From Denitromonas halophila (GTDB lineage Bacteria > Pseudomonadota > Gammaproteobacteria > Burkholderiales > Rhodocyclaceae): a stretch of DNA of 64,000 nt. The notes under the pieces were generated by a model that was given only the letters and a program-made list of their open reading frames with translations, was not told where the DNA came from and ran no database searches. The translations under genes and the position numbers were made by a program. The DNA lies in the NCBI RefSeq assembly GCF_007625155.1, contig NZ_VMNK01000006.1, forward strand, positions 62,001 to 126,000. The letters are read 5' to 3'. Positions 46,846 to 55,536 of the stretch are shown piece by piece; position 1 is the stretch's first letter, and each line of letters begins with the position of its first letter.

Positions 46846-47418
46846 TCAGGTCTGCTGCGTCGGCGTGTTGGTTTCGCCGTTCGTGTCGTTTTCGTGGTGG
46901 GTGTGGATGTCGTACAGGTCGCGCATGGCCGACATCGACTGCCCTCCGGTGGCGAACAGGTCGGTGATCTCGCCGTCGGCCTGCACCTGCGCCGTGGTGG
47001 TGATCAGCGGCGTGTCGATCTGCACCTTGGTGGCGGCCGTGATCTTGAGCGTGTTCGTCGTCACCTCGATCAGCCGCCCGCGCTTGAGCACGATGCTGTC
47101 GCCCTCGTCGGTGTAGATGGCCACCTCGCCATCCTTGAGCCCCTTGATGCGATACGCGCCGTGCTCGGTGCCAATCACGATGCCATGGGCCGTCTTGCCA
47201 CCGATTGGCAGCACCACCGCCATGGTGCCGGGCGGCGGTACAGACGTGAGTCCGTAGTGCTGGAACAGCTCGGCGTCGCGGATCGGCTCGCCGGCCAGGC
47301 CCTCAGCCTGCACCAGCGCCACGGCCGGGGCGGCGTTGACGCGCGAGATGACGGCGCGGAAGGCCTTTCGAACCTGGCCCATGGCGCGCTGGACGCGGGC
47401 GTCGATGGTCTTGATCAT
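46846..47418 (-). CDS. Baseplate assembly protein V (Mu gp45, spike)
   Basis: 190 residues. The N-terminal OB-like part (LAGEPIRDAELFQHYGLTSVPPPGTMAVVLPIGG in pieces) and the C-terminal beta-helix-like region match gpV/gp45. The very end HTHHENDTNGETNTPTQ carries the HxH iron-binding tip motif (HTH) of membrane-piercing spikes. It overlaps gene P by 4 nt. Confidence 0.92.
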   Translation of the reverse strand: MIKTIDARVQRAMGQVRKAFRAVISRVNAAPAVALVQAEGLAGEPIRDAELFQHYGLTSVPPPGTMAVVLPIGGKTAHGIVIGTEHGAYRIKGLKDGEVAIYTDEGDSIVLKRGRLIEVTTNTLKITAATKVQIDTPLITTTAQVQADGEITDLFATGGQSMSAMRDLYDIHTHHENDTNGETNTPTQQT

Positions 47419-48539
47419 TGCGCGCCACCGGACAGGTCAATGATCTTGCCCGGCAGGCTGTTCTTGCCGCGCCGGTGTTTGCGCTTGTGCGGATGCGCTT
47501 CGATCGCCCACACGCCGTCCTCGGCCAGCGTCAGCTCGGTGGAGGTGCCGGCCGCGCGTGAGGCGCTGAAGCGGCGCGCCATGATGAACATGGGCGCGTC
47601 GATGCCATGCGGCTCGCTCACCACATGCACCCGCTGGCCCGCCGCCCACAGAAGGCCGTTGCCCGGCTCGCCCGGCGCCACGATGCGAAAGCCCTTGACC
47701 GTGGCCGTGAGCGAGTAACCGCCCAGGCGGCCGTCGGAGATGATTTTGCGCGCGCGCGACGCGCACACCGCGGTGTTGTCAGCCTCGTGGTCGATTGCGA
47801 TGCGCGGCCGGTACCACGACACGCCAGTGTCCTCGACGGTGGCGCGCAGCGCATGCTTGCCCGATTCGGTCTCGGTGCCGTGGGTCTGGCCCAGCACAGT
47901 CACTCGCGAGTGGCGCCCCGCGATGGAGCGACGCTCCTCGAGGCGCTCGACGTTGGTGGTGCCGTTGGTGCGCAGCACCAGCGTGGCCACCGGCGCGGTG
48001 GTGTAGTCCGGCCCGCCCACCACCAGGGTGCCGTCGGGTTCGAACCACGGCCACAGGCCATTGGCTGCGGCCACGTTGGCCAGGGCGTCCCATGCGGTAT
48101 CGCCGGGCTCGACATTGACCTTCTCGCGTGTGCGCGTGGCCACCGCGTCAATGCGGACGCGTGTCACGCCCAGGGGCTTGACGATCTTGGCCGCCACATC
48201 GGCCAGGCCCACTTGGCGGGCGGAGAAGATCGGCGCGCTGCAATCGACCAGCACCGCCGCGCCGTCACGGCCCGACAGCGACAGGTCATGACGGCCACGC
48301 TCGACCGAGCGGGTCACTGCATCCACACGCCCGGTCATGATGCGTTCGCCGTCGATGCGGATCTCGACCGGCGCGCCCGGCGCCACCGCTGTCGGCAGCG
48401 ACTGCGCGCTGGTAGTGCCCAGCGATACGTGCCAGGCGTCGGCCGGCACCAGCAGGTCGCTATCGGCCTCGGCGCGGTCCCAGCTGTCGTGCACGCGGCC
48501 GCCAATCAGCACCTGGAGGCTGTCATTGCGCGTAGGCAT
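47415..48539 (-). CDS. Baseplate hub protein P (Mu gp44, late control D-like)
   Basis: 374 residues. It corresponds to the Mu P/gp44 and T4 gp27-like hub that holds the spike. Recognisable segments are the N-terminal LQVLIGGRVHDSWDRAEAD, DLSLSGRDGAAVLVDCSA and the LWPWFEPDGTLVVGGPDY-type core. It overlaps the N gene by 17 nt. Confidence 0.9.
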   Translation of the reverse strand: MPTRNDSLQVLIGGRVHDSWDRAEADSDLLVPADAWHVSLGTTSAQSLPTAVAPGAPVEIRIDGERIMTGRVDAVTRSVERGRHDLSLSGRDGAAVLVDCSAPIFSARQVGLADVAAKIVKPLGVTRVRIDAVATRTREKVNVEPGDTAWDALANVAAANGLWPWFEPDGTLVVGGPDYTTAPVATLVLRTNGTTNVERLEERRSIAGRHSRVTVLGQTHGTETESGKHALRATVEDTGVSWYRPRIAIDHEADNTAVCASRARKIISDGRLGGYSLTATVKGFRIVAPGEPGNGLLWAAGQRVHVVSEPHGIDAPMFIMARRFSASRAAGTSTELTLAEDGVWAIEAHPHKRKHRRGKNSLPGKIIDLSGGAQ

Positions 48540-49743
48540 TGATGCGGTCTCCGGTGTTAAGCGCGTTGGGCGTGCGCAGGGTGTTCAGGCGCCACAGCTC
48601 GGGCGCGCGGGTGTGGTCGCCATACAGGCGATGGGCGATCAGACGCAGGTTGCCCGGCGCCGTGAGCGTGCGCACCACCAACGGCGGGCGCGCTTCGATG
48701 ATGGCCTGCGCGGCCTCCTGCACCGCCAGCGCCTGGGCGCGCAGCGGCTCGACGATGCGGCGGGCCGTCTCCAGCGGGTAGAGCGCGCGCACCGCCTCGA
48801 TCGCCGCATCCAGTGCGGCGCGGGCGGCGTTGGCCACCGTCTCGATATCGACCGGCGTCAGGGTGGGGGTTTCGGCCTCGGCGCCGAGCAGCGCGGCGGC
48901 GTTCTCGGCCTGGCCGGTGGCTACCGTCACCTGCGTGGTTACTTTTGCCGCCTCGGCGGCCTGCGATTCGGTCGGAGTAACGGACGCGCTCACCGAGGAG
49001 GTGCCCGAGCCGAACAGCGCATCGAAGCGCCCGAAACCGGTGGAAACCGCGCGCCAGTCGGTCATCACGTCGCTGGTGAAGTCGCGCGTATCGACCATGC
49101 CATCGACCAGCGAGGCCAGGTCGTTTGCCCACGCGCGCGGCTCGGTCAGCACGTCGGCGCCCGAGAGCACCACGCCCTGCACCTCGGCCAGCCCCTGGGT
49201 GATCGGCGCCAGCAGGGTCTCGCGCAGTTCGTTGAAGGCCTTGAGCGGCGCCGAGGCGCGCAGGCGCTCGATCACGCCCGCCACTGCACCGGCGGCGGCG
49301 CTTCGCACCACGGCGCTTTGCGCCGACACCGCTTGTGCCTGCTGCACCGGCAGCGCGCGCGAATAGAAGGGCTGGGGCTGATCGCGCGCCTCGACGAACT
49401 CCAGCGACACGCGGGCTTGATCGACCCCGTCCGCCTCGTGTTCGATGCCGTAGCGGCGCAGATGCACATTCATGGCGCCAAACACCGGATGCACCAACTC
49501 GCCGGCGCCGGCCTGGTCGAATACGGCAATAGCCGCCTTCAGGCGGGCCTCGTAGTCGTCACCATAGAACAGCGCGGTCAGCGTCGGGCTGCGCGGTTCG
49601 CGGCCCATGTCCTCCACGTCGGCGCCATCCACCCACGGATAGGTGTGCAGCGCCAGCGCACGGGCGGCGCCGTCGCTGGTGCTAAGCACCTCCAGGGCGA
49701 CGCCGCGGAAGGTGCATTCGAGGAGGGAATCTGCCCATGCCAT
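48523..49743 (-). CDS. DNA circularisation/tail protein N (Mu gp43)
   Basis: 406 residues. The N-terminus WADSLLECTFRGVALEVLS and DGADVEDMGREPRSPTLTALFYGDDYEARLKA (in pieces) define the DNA-circulation N-terminal domain of Mu gpN. A LysM-like C-terminal stretch (TLTAPGNLRLIAHRLYGDHT... LNTGDRINAY) is typical. No Shine-Dalgarno precedes ATG 49743. A repeated dyad lies 33 nt upstream. Confidence 0.9.
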   Translation of the reverse strand: MAWADSLLECTFRGVALEVLSTSDGAARALALHTYPWVDGADVEDMGREPRSPTLTALFYGDDYEARLKAAIAVFDQAGAGELVHPVFGAMNVHLRRYGIEHEADGVDQARVSLEFVEARDQPQPFYSRALPVQQAQAVSAQSAVVRSAAAGAVAGVIERLRASAPLKAFNELRETLLAPITQGLAEVQGVVLSGADVLTEPRAWANDLASLVDGMVDTRDFTSDVMTDWRAVSTGFGRFDALFGSGTSSVSASVTPTESQAAEAAKVTTQVTVATGQAENAAALLGAEAETPTLTPVDIETVANAARAALDAAIEAVRALYPLETARRIVEPLRAQALAVQEAAQAIIEARPPLVVRTLTAPGNLRLIAHRLYGDHTRAPELWRLNTLRTPNALNTGDRINAYAQ

Positions 49744-49776
49744 GGGCGCACGTTACGCGCGCGCGCGGGGCCGGAT

Positions 49777-49798
49777 CAGGCGGAAGGGGTTCCGCCTG
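49777..49798. repeat. Phage intergenic dyad repeat, copy 1 (upstream of N)
   Basis: Core CAGGCGGAAGGGGTTCCG at 49777-49794; here the symmetry extends to a perfect 9-bp inverted repeat with a GGGG spacer (to 49798). It ends 33 nt before the N start codon and is followed (toward that start) by alternating CG. The same core recurs at 55299 and 61698. Confidence 0.9.
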
Positions 49799-49802
49799 AG
49801 GC

Positions 49803-51722
49803 TCAGTTGCGGCTGGCTTCTCGGGCGTTGCGGTCGTTGACCACGGTGGCGATGGTGCGTCCATCGACCTGGATATTGATGGTCTGCGACTGGGCGGCCA
49901 TCATTTCCATGTAGCGCGCCTCGGCCTCGACCGCGCGCTTGGCGTCTTCGTTGCCGAAAAACGCCAGGGCCTTGGCCACGCCCCGCCCGATCGAATCGCC
50001 GAACTCGGTGCCCTCGATCATGGTCTTGTTGATCAATGTGCCGGCGCCGTAGCCCGCCGCGCCGGCAATGCCGACGCCCCCGGCAATGGTGCCGATGCCG
50101 GTCGCCCCCAGGCTGGCCATCTGGGTGAGCGATGCGCCACCGGCAAAGGCGCCGGTCACACCCAGTTTTGTCAGCAGCCGGCTACCGAGGCCGCCGGCCG
50201 CACCCGCCGCACCAGCGGCAGCACCGCCGCGCAACATGCCAGACAGGCCAGCCGCACCACTGGCCACCGCCAGCGCCGTCAAACCCTTCGTAGCCGCCGA
50301 CAGCGCCGCCGTCAGGCCGGGGTATTCGCGGGCGTATTCGGTCAGCTTCTCGGCCGCATCGCCCACCGCCGGCGCCAGCTTCTCGAAAGCGGTATTGCTG
50401 GCAATGGCGGCCTCGTTCGCTGCCTGTTGCGTCTTGAAGCCGGCCTCCTGGGCGATCACTGCAAAGTTCGCCTCGCCGGCGCCGCCGCCGGCCATCACCT
50501 GGCGCTGCACGTCGGCCATGTAGCCGCCGTTGTTCATCAGCGCCACCAGCGCCATCATGGCCTGGCGGTCTTGCACCAGGGCGCCCAGCGACGAGCCCTG
50601 CAGAATGTCCGCCTGGCTGGCCAGCAAGGTGCGCTTGTCGCCGGCCGGGGCGCCGGCCAGCTGGCTCTGCAGGCGCTTGAATTCCGGGTTGGCGTCGGCC
50701 ATCTGGCGGGCCAGCGCCACGAAGGCATCCAGGCTATCCATACCCTTGCCGCGCGCGGCAGACAGCGTGCCCGGCAGGTCGATGCCCATCTTCTTGGCGT
50801 CGAGCGCGGTCTCACGGCTGTTGATCTTGGCCAGCAGGTTGACCAGGTTGTTACCGGCCTCGTCCTTTGTGCCGGCGGTGATGGCGCTGGCCTGGTTGGC
50901 GGCCAGGATCTTGGCCAGCCCGTCGATGCCATTGAGGCCAGACAAGCGCCCGGCCGCCATCTGCTGCGGTAGCCAGCGGGCCATGTCGCGCAATTCAAAG
51001 CCGCCCGCCTGGCCGGCGGTAATCGCCATGTCGATGGCGCGGCCGATCTGGTCCGGTGCAATGCCAAAGGTCTGCATGCCCCGGATGCCGATGTTGGCCA
51101 GCTCGGTGGGCGCGGCGCCGCTGGCGGTGGCTTTGCGCATCAGCGTGGGCAGCTGGCGCATGGCGTCGCTCACCGGCATGGCGCCGGAGGCGATCAGGGT
51201 GTCGAGGGTTTCGGCGGCGCTGTCGCGGGTGCCGCCGCCCTGGCGCACGGCGCGCACGATGGCGGCGTCCAGCTCGCGCTTGCCGGCGATGCGCCCGAGG
51301 GTGTCGCGGCCGCTGAATGCGGTGTTGGCCATGCCGGCCAGACGCATGCCGTAGTCCATGGTCTGGCCGAGCGGGCGGCCCACTACATAGGCACCGGCGG
51401 CGGCGCCGGCGGCCAGGTCGCGCATGCGGCCGAGCACCCGCACTGCGCTGCCGCCGTTGTCGACCACCGCGCGCAGGGTATTGACCAAGGCCACCGGGCC
51501 GCGCTCGTTGGCCATGCGGCGCACCGTGCCCAACAGCCCGCGCGACTCGCGCTCGGCGCGCTTGGTGTTGCGCTCGTACTCCAGCATGCTGCGACCGAGC
51601 TGATTGACCGCGCGGTCGGATTGGCCCACCGCCGTGCGCATGTCGCGCATGCCGCGCTCGACCTGCTTCGAGGCCTGGTCGCGCAGGCGCATCACCAGGC
51701 TGAATTCGAGGTTGTTGCTCAT
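49803..51722 (-). CDS. Tail tape measure protein (Mu gp42)
   Basis: 639 residues. It sets tail length and probably helps DNA ejection. The N-terminal part is helical with charged heptads (VMRLRDQASKQVERGMRDMR). The long middle carries the TP901/Mu tape-measure pattern (TAENLDTLIASGAMPVSDAM-like: AETLDTLIASGAMPVSDAMR). The last third has Gly/Ala-rich hydrophobic segments that could insert into membrane. ATG 51722 overlaps the frameshifted chaperone stop by 4 nt. Confidence 0.94.
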   Translation of the reverse strand: MSNNLEFSLVMRLRDQASKQVERGMRDMRTAVGQSDRAVNQLGRSMLEYERNTKRAERESRGLLGTVRRMANERGPVALVNTLRAVVDNGGSAVRVLGRMRDLAAGAAAGAYVVGRPLGQTMDYGMRLAGMANTAFSGRDTLGRIAGKRELDAAIVRAVRQGGGTRDSAAETLDTLIASGAMPVSDAMRQLPTLMRKATASGAAPTELANIGIRGMQTFGIAPDQIGRAIDMAITAGQAGGFELRDMARWLPQQMAAGRLSGLNGIDGLAKILAANQASAITAGTKDEAGNNLVNLLAKINSRETALDAKKMGIDLPGTLSAARGKGMDSLDAFVALARQMADANPEFKRLQSQLAGAPAGDKRTLLASQADILQGSSLGALVQDRQAMMALVALMNNGGYMADVQRQVMAGGGAGEANFAVIAQEAGFKTQQAANEAAIASNTAFEKLAPAVGDAAEKLTEYAREYPGLTAALSAATKGLTALAVASGAAGLSGMLRGGAAAGAAGAAGGLGSRLLTKLGVTGAFAGGASLTQMASLGATGIGTIAGGVGIAGAAGYGAGTLINKTMIEGTEFGDSIGRGVAKALAFFGNEDAKRAVEAEARYMEMMAAQSQTINIQVDGRTIATVVNDRNAREASRN

Positions 51723-52227
51723 GAGCGCACCTTGCGCGGATTGATGAAGCGTTTGCGGCTCACGCCGGGGCTGGCGGCGGCCACCGCGGCGCCCAGACTG
51801 GGCAGTGTCACACCCTGGGGCAGCGCGGCCAGCAGGGCATGCACTTCGGCCTCCGGCAAATCGAGCACGCCGGCGGGGTTAAGCCCGGCGCGGGCAAACA
51901 GAACCTGCGCCAGGCGGATGGGCTTTAGTCGATCTTCAAATCGTCGAGTTTTTTTTCGAGCTCGTCCGACGTGTTCTCCAGCACCACGCCGTCGCGGTCT
52001 GTCAGGTCCATAACCACGTCGGTGGTGATCTGCTCGACCCCCGACACAGTCAGCCGGCGCGCCAGCGTGGCGTAACGCAGGCGGCTGGGCGACGCATCCG
52101 GCCCGCACTCCTCGAGCGCCTCGACCGAGTCGCGCACCGTGCCGGCACGCAGGGTGAAATCGGTGGCGCGCTTGACGCCTTTGCCCATCGGGACGCCATG
52201 CACGAACTTGCCTTCGACGGTAATCAT
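51719..52227 (-). CDS. Tail assembly chaperone, -1 frameshift product (gp41-gp41')
   Basis: Readthrough from gp41 by a -1 slip at the A8 run (51956-51949) gives a 169-residue product: gp41 up to its EKK, then TRRFEDRLKPIRLAQVLFARAG and a C-terminal ~70-residue domain ending RKRFINPRKVRS. Such G/GT-type pairs coat the tape measure during tail assembly in most long-tailed phages. The extension has no credible start of its own, and its stop overlaps the tape measure ATG. Confidence 0.8.
51925..52227 (-). CDS. Tail assembly chaperone gp41 (unshifted product)
   Basis: 100-residue acidic protein (MITVEGKFVHGVPMGKGVKR...) between tube and tape measure genes, the position of Mu gp41. It ends DLKID shortly after the slippery run. 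ATG 52227 overlaps the tube stop by 4 nt. Confidence 0.87.
   Translation of the reverse strand: MITVEGKFVHGVPMGKGVKRATDFTLRAGTVRDSVEALEECGPDASPSRLRYATLARRLTVSGVEQITTDVVMDLTDRDGVVLENTSDELEKKLDDLKID
51949..51956 (-). promoter_or_regulatory. Slippery site for -1 ribosomal frameshift
   Basis: On the minus strand the codons read GAA AAA AAA CTC, that is A-AAA-AAA, a perfect X-XXY-YYZ heptamer, eight nucleotides of A in all. Slipping back by one nucleotide leads into the exact frame that continues for about 75 codons to the stop at 51719. Confidence 0.8.
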
Positions 52228-52598
52228 TCGCTCACCTCGCGCAGCGCCATCATCGACAGGTCGCGCTTGGCGTCGCCATCCACGCCATACTTGCCGCCGG
52301 TCTCGGTGACAAAGCAGTCGAGGTAGCTGGTGCGCTTGCCGCCGCCCAGCGGCGACACGGTCACCTTGGCGCCCTGGATGTTCTTCCAGTCGGGCTCGGA
52401 GCCGTCCGCCGGGATCGACACCGTCAGCCGCAGGCTGAACTCTTCGATGCCCTTGGAAAAGCCCTTGGCTCGACCGGTCTTGTTCATGGTCTTGACCAGG
52501 CGGCGGCCGGTGTTGTGGGTCACGTCGAGGCTGTCGACCTCGATCTCCTGGCCATCGATCTCCATCACGATGGCGCCCAGGTATTCTTGCAAAGCCAT
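52224..52598 (-). CDS. Tail tube protein (Mu gp40-like)
   Basis: 124 residues directly after the sheath gene. The beta-rich sequence (IVMEIDGQEIEVDSLDVTHN... VKTMNKTGRAKGFSKGIEEF... YLDCFVTETGGKYGVDG) agrees with tube proteins of Mu-like contractile tails. They polymerise as the inner conduit for DNA. Confidence 0.87.
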   Translation of the reverse strand: MALQEYLGAIVMEIDGQEIEVDSLDVTHNTGRRLVKTMNKTGRAKGFSKGIEEFSLRLTVSIPADGSEPDWKNIQGAKVTVSPLGGGKRTSYLDCFVTETGGKYGVDGDAKRDLSMMALREVSE

Positions 52599-52613
52599 GG
52601 TGGCCTCCTTTGA

Positions 52614-54035
52614 TTACAGCAGCAGGTCGATGCGGCCGGCGAACACGTGCAAGCCATTGACCACGTCGACCGGGATCTTGCAGTTCAGGCGATTGGGATC
52701 TTGGGAGTCGCGCTCGCAGATCACGCCGGGCAAGTTCTCGGTCACGTTCTCGACGATCTCCAGCTCCTCGAGCTTGTAGAGGACGTCGATGATCTCGCCT
52801 CGCACCTTGTCCGGCGTGCGGGAGGAGAGCTTCTCACGCGGGAAGCGCAACGAAATGCGCTCGCGACACGCCTTGCGGACGTAGTCCAGCGTCCGAATAG
52901 TGGTCAGATCGAGCAGCGAGATATCGGGAATGCTCTGCGGGTTCAGCGTGTAGGTGGTGATGGCGCGAACGATCTGCACTTTCTCGCCTGGCCCGACTTC
53001 GGTCGGCGTCACGCCGTTGTACAGCGAAGACTCCTGCTCGGTGCGGGACATCCGGTCTTCAAGCGGGGGGGCCAGAATCCCGGTCAGCGGTAAATCGTCC
53101 AAGGGACGCGCCGGGTCTTCCTCCCCAGCGACCACAGCGCCATAACTCGCAGCGACAGCAAACGACGGGTTCGCGCAAGCCGGCACGAGGATCTCGCTGA
53201 TGCGGCCCATGTTGATCGTCCCTGCGAGCGTAGTTGCCTGCGCTAGCGTGCCTACATGCGCACACACGCCGATCGCGCCGCGTTGCTCGAGCGGGCCGGA
53301 CACGTTGTCCAGGTGCGTGCGCAGCGCCGTGAGGCTGGTGCTGTCATTGAGCGACGAGATGATCACGTCGTGACCACCCGCAAACACCGCTGCCAGCGGC
53401 GTGGCAATGTCCGGATCGACCGAGCCACCGCTCATCGCCACCGTCGTGGCGGTGATGCCGGCCGCGGTGCTGGTCGCGGTAACGGCAATCCCGTTGCCCA
53501 GCGTGCCCTTGTTGCGTGCCGTGGGGGTGATCACCGCGCCGGCCACCGAGGCCGTCACCGGCAGGTCGCCCAGGGCGTCGAGCTTTGCCTCCATGGCCGC
53601 AGCCACGTCGGCGGCCGTATCGCCCGAGGCAATGGCCAACTCGGTGCGCATGCCGGCAATCCACACCGTGAGCACGCCGGTGCTCGTGGCGGTGCCGGCC
53701 AGGGTGATGGTGCCGGTGGCCGCGGCCGAGCCGACGGCGTCGTCCATGGCAATCACGGACAGCGCCAGGTAGGGGTTGGCGACGAGCGCGGCGCGCACCA
53801 TCAGGTGGGCGATCGAGCCCTCGCCGAAGTACTCGGCGGCCTCATCGTCGCCGAACACCTCCACCGCCACGCCGGCGGCCTGGCTGCCGGCGGCCAGCTT
53901 CTGGGCCACGATCAGCGTTTCCTGGCGGTTACCCGGCAGGGTGCGCACGGCCAGCTTTGTGTTGAACTCGAAGTACTTGCCCGGCTTGCGGATACTGCTC
54001 GGGATCTGGTCGAAGCTGATATTGGGCGATGCCAT
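52614..54035 (-). CDS. Contractile tail sheath protein (Mu gpL)
   Basis: 473 residues. The N-terminus PNISFDQIPSSIRKPGKYFEFN and the C-terminal RTLDYVRKACRERISLRFPREKLSSR (in pieces) and GVICERDSQDPNRLNCKIP segments match Mu gpL. It forms the outer contractile layer. A central hypervariable Ala/Thr-rich insertion (~150-230) is normal for the family. Confidence 0.95.
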   Translation of the reverse strand: MASPNISFDQIPSSIRKPGKYFEFNTKLAVRTLPGNRQETLIVAQKLAAGSQAAGVAVEVFGDDEAAEYFGEGSIAHLMVRAALVANPYLALSVIAMDDAVGSAAATGTITLAGTATSTGVLTVWIAGMRTELAIASGDTAADVAAAMEAKLDALGDLPVTASVAGAVITPTARNKGTLGNGIAVTATSTAAGITATTVAMSGGSVDPDIATPLAAVFAGGHDVIISSLNDSTSLTALRTHLDNVSGPLEQRGAIGVCAHVGTLAQATTLAGTINMGRISEILVPACANPSFAVAASYGAVVAGEEDPARPLDDLPLTGILAPPLEDRMSRTEQESSLYNGVTPTEVGPGEKVQIVRAITTYTLNPQSIPDISLLDLTTIRTLDYVRKACRERISLRFPREKLSSRTPDKVRGEIIDVLYKLEELEIVENVTENLPGVICERDSQDPNRLNCKIPVDVVNGLHVFAGRIDLLL

Positions 54036-54037
54036 GA

Positions 54038-54217
54038 TCAGGCCTCCTTACGCTTGGCCGGGGTCTTTGCCTCGGCCTGGATAATCAGGTCGCCATCGCG
54101 CAGGCGACGGCGGTAGTACGCGGTATCGGGCACGTCGGCGGTTTCCGCCTCGGTGATGTATTTGCGCGGCTTGCCTTCGATTGGCACGCGCACGCCCGGT
54201 TTTGCGGTCACGATCAT
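54038..54217 (-). CDS. Small tail-region protein (DUF2635, Mu gp38-like)
   Basis: 59 residues, MIVTAKPGVRVPIEGKPRKY..., with the DUF2635 signature of Mu-like phages. ATG 54217 overlaps the gp37 stop (ATGA) and is preceded by GGAGGG. It lies 2 nt before the sheath gene. Function unknown in the family. Confidence 0.87.
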   Translation of the reverse strand: MIVTAKPGVRVPIEGKPRKYITEAETADVPDTAYYRRRLRDGDLIIQAEAKTPAKRKEA

Positions 54218-54801
54218 TGCGATCCCTCCAGGGTGATCAGGTCGGACGCATCGGCCGTGCCGTCGTCCGGGGTGAGGTGGTAGTTGATGCCGACCTTGAG
54301 CAGGCCGCCCACGATTTCTTCGGCGGGTTTTTCGACGAGCCAGCGGGTGTGCCATTCCTGGGCATAGACGGCGATCGACTTGCCGCGCAGCTGAGCGTTG
54401 TAGAGGGTGCGCTTGCGCCCCGGCTCGAAGGCCTCAATGGCGATGCCGAAGTCCTGCCCGATCAGCAGGGACTGCACGTCATCCAGCATCTGATAGGCGC
54501 CCGGTTCGCTCACGCTGCCATGGCGCGTCTCGCGCTCGCCGCGCACATTGCGGGCGGCCACCAGCACCGCGAAGGTGTTGGCCTCGACCCACCGGGTGCG
54601 CGAGGTGCCGAATCGTGTCGGCTTTGCGGACCCCGTCCATGTAATCCAGCAGGCGGGCCACTTGCGCACCACCTCGTCGAGCTGGCCGTCAAGCTCGCCC
54701 GCGTAGCTGGCCACCGTGCCGAACTTGTAGCCCAGCCCGGCCGCGCCGGCCACGCGGGCAATGACCGCGTCTTCTACCTGGGCGACCATGGGGGCCGTCA
54801 T
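54214..54801 (-). CDS. Tail terminator/neck protein, Mu gp37-like (DUF1834)
   Basis: 195 residues of the gp37/DUF1834 group, placed between gp36 and gp38. The recognisable block is WVEANTFAVLVAARNVRGE with LDDVQSLLIGQDFGI. The family is thought to cap the tail or neck. It overlaps both neighbours by 4 nt. Confidence 0.87.
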   Translation of the reverse strand: MTAPMVAQVEDAVIARVAGAAGLGYKFGTVASYAGELDGQLDEVVRKWPACWITWTGSAKPTRFGTSRTRWVEANTFAVLVAARNVRGERETRHGSVSEPGAYQMLDDVQSLLIGQDFGIAIEAFEPGRKRTLYNAQLRGKSIAVYAQEWHTRWLVEKPAEEIVGGLLKVGINYHLTPDDGTADASDLITLEGSQ

Positions 54802-55217
54802 ACCAGCCCGCCCTTGCCGCGCCCGAACAGCTTGGCGCCGGTGGAGATCTCGACCAGGTGCTCGGCTTGCTCGCCGGCGTCGGCAGCGCCGCCCAGGTTG
54901 GCGCGCCCATCGGCCACCCGCGACAAAAACCCGATCGCATCCTTGTAACGCGCGCGGATCTCTTCAGTCACCGGGGTCGGGCCGCCGCACAGGCGGTAAC
55001 GGGTAATGTCGCAGGCGATGTCCTGCAGCATGCGGCTGGCCGCCACCGGCGTGGTGTACCGGCCAGACAGATAGGCATCGATCTCCGCATCGGCACCGAC
55101 CAGGGCGTCATCGAGAATGGCATCGTCGATCGCGCCGGCGTCGGTGCGGTCGGACAGCATCACCACCTCGGACTCACCGAAGCGGGAAATCATCGCCGCA
55201 CGGTCTGCATAGCTCAC
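54798..55217 (-). CDS. Head-tail connector protein, Mu gp36-like (DUF1320)
   Basis: 139 residues starting with GTG 55217 behind GGAGG. The pattern YADRAAMISRFGESEVVMLSD...AEIDAYLSGRYTTPV...LQDIACDITRYRL is the DUF1320 signature of the Mu gp36 neck/adaptor family. Confidence 0.92.
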   Translation of the reverse strand: MSYADRAAMISRFGESEVVMLSDRTDAGAIDDAILDDALVGADAEIDAYLSGRYTTPVAASRMLQDIACDITRYRLCGGPTPVTEEIRARYKDAIGFLSRVADGRANLGGAADAGEQAEHLVEISTGAKLFGRGKGGLV

Positions 55218-55298
55218 ATCACACCCTCCGCTGCGTTAATCGACCCAATGGGTTTTACTCAATGAGTCCGCAGTTTCGCGCGCGCGCGAAGTGGGCGT

Positions 55299-55316
55299 CA
55301 GGCGGAAGGGGTTCCG
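55299..55316. repeat. Phage intergenic dyad repeat, copy 2 (upstream of gp36)
   Basis: CAGGCGGAAGGGGTTCCG, identical to the core of copies 1 and 3. The symmetric part CGGAA-N4-TTCCG covers 55303-55316. It ends 81 nt before the gp36 start. As in copy 1, an alternating CGCGCGCGCG run follows within about 10 nt on the gp36 side. Confidence 0.9.
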
Positions 55317-55317
55317 G

Positions 55318-55479
55318 CTAAAGCCAGTGTTCGATCAGTCCGATCACCCGATCCAGCAGGGTACAAAGCAGGGAATACAGCAGAAGATCGCGCAGACCGG
55401 ATGCGGCCTTGGCCTGGGGCGTTTGCGTTTTCTGGCCACGATGGTTCCGGGGTGGTTTCGATGCCAACCACCTTGTCAC
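55318..55479 (-). CDS. Possible 53-residue membrane-helix protein
   Basis: A GTG-initiated frame in the 319-nt gap between gp36 and the next gene. It has a polar, basic N-terminal half (RNHRGQKTQTPQAKAASG) and a hydrophobic helix (LRDLLLYSLLCTLLDRVIGL) ending IEHWL, TAG. The composition looks protein-like, but there is no good Shine-Dalgarno and no family was recognised. Its stop touches repeat copy 2. Confidence 0.33.
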   Translation of the reverse strand: MTRWLASKPPRNHRGQKTQTPQAKAASGLRDLLLYSLLCTLLDRVIGLIEHWL

Positions 55480-55536
55480 GGCAAAATCGAGGTACGCGCA
55501 CCCCCGTGTTGTGTCGTTGCGCCTTACAACATCCGG

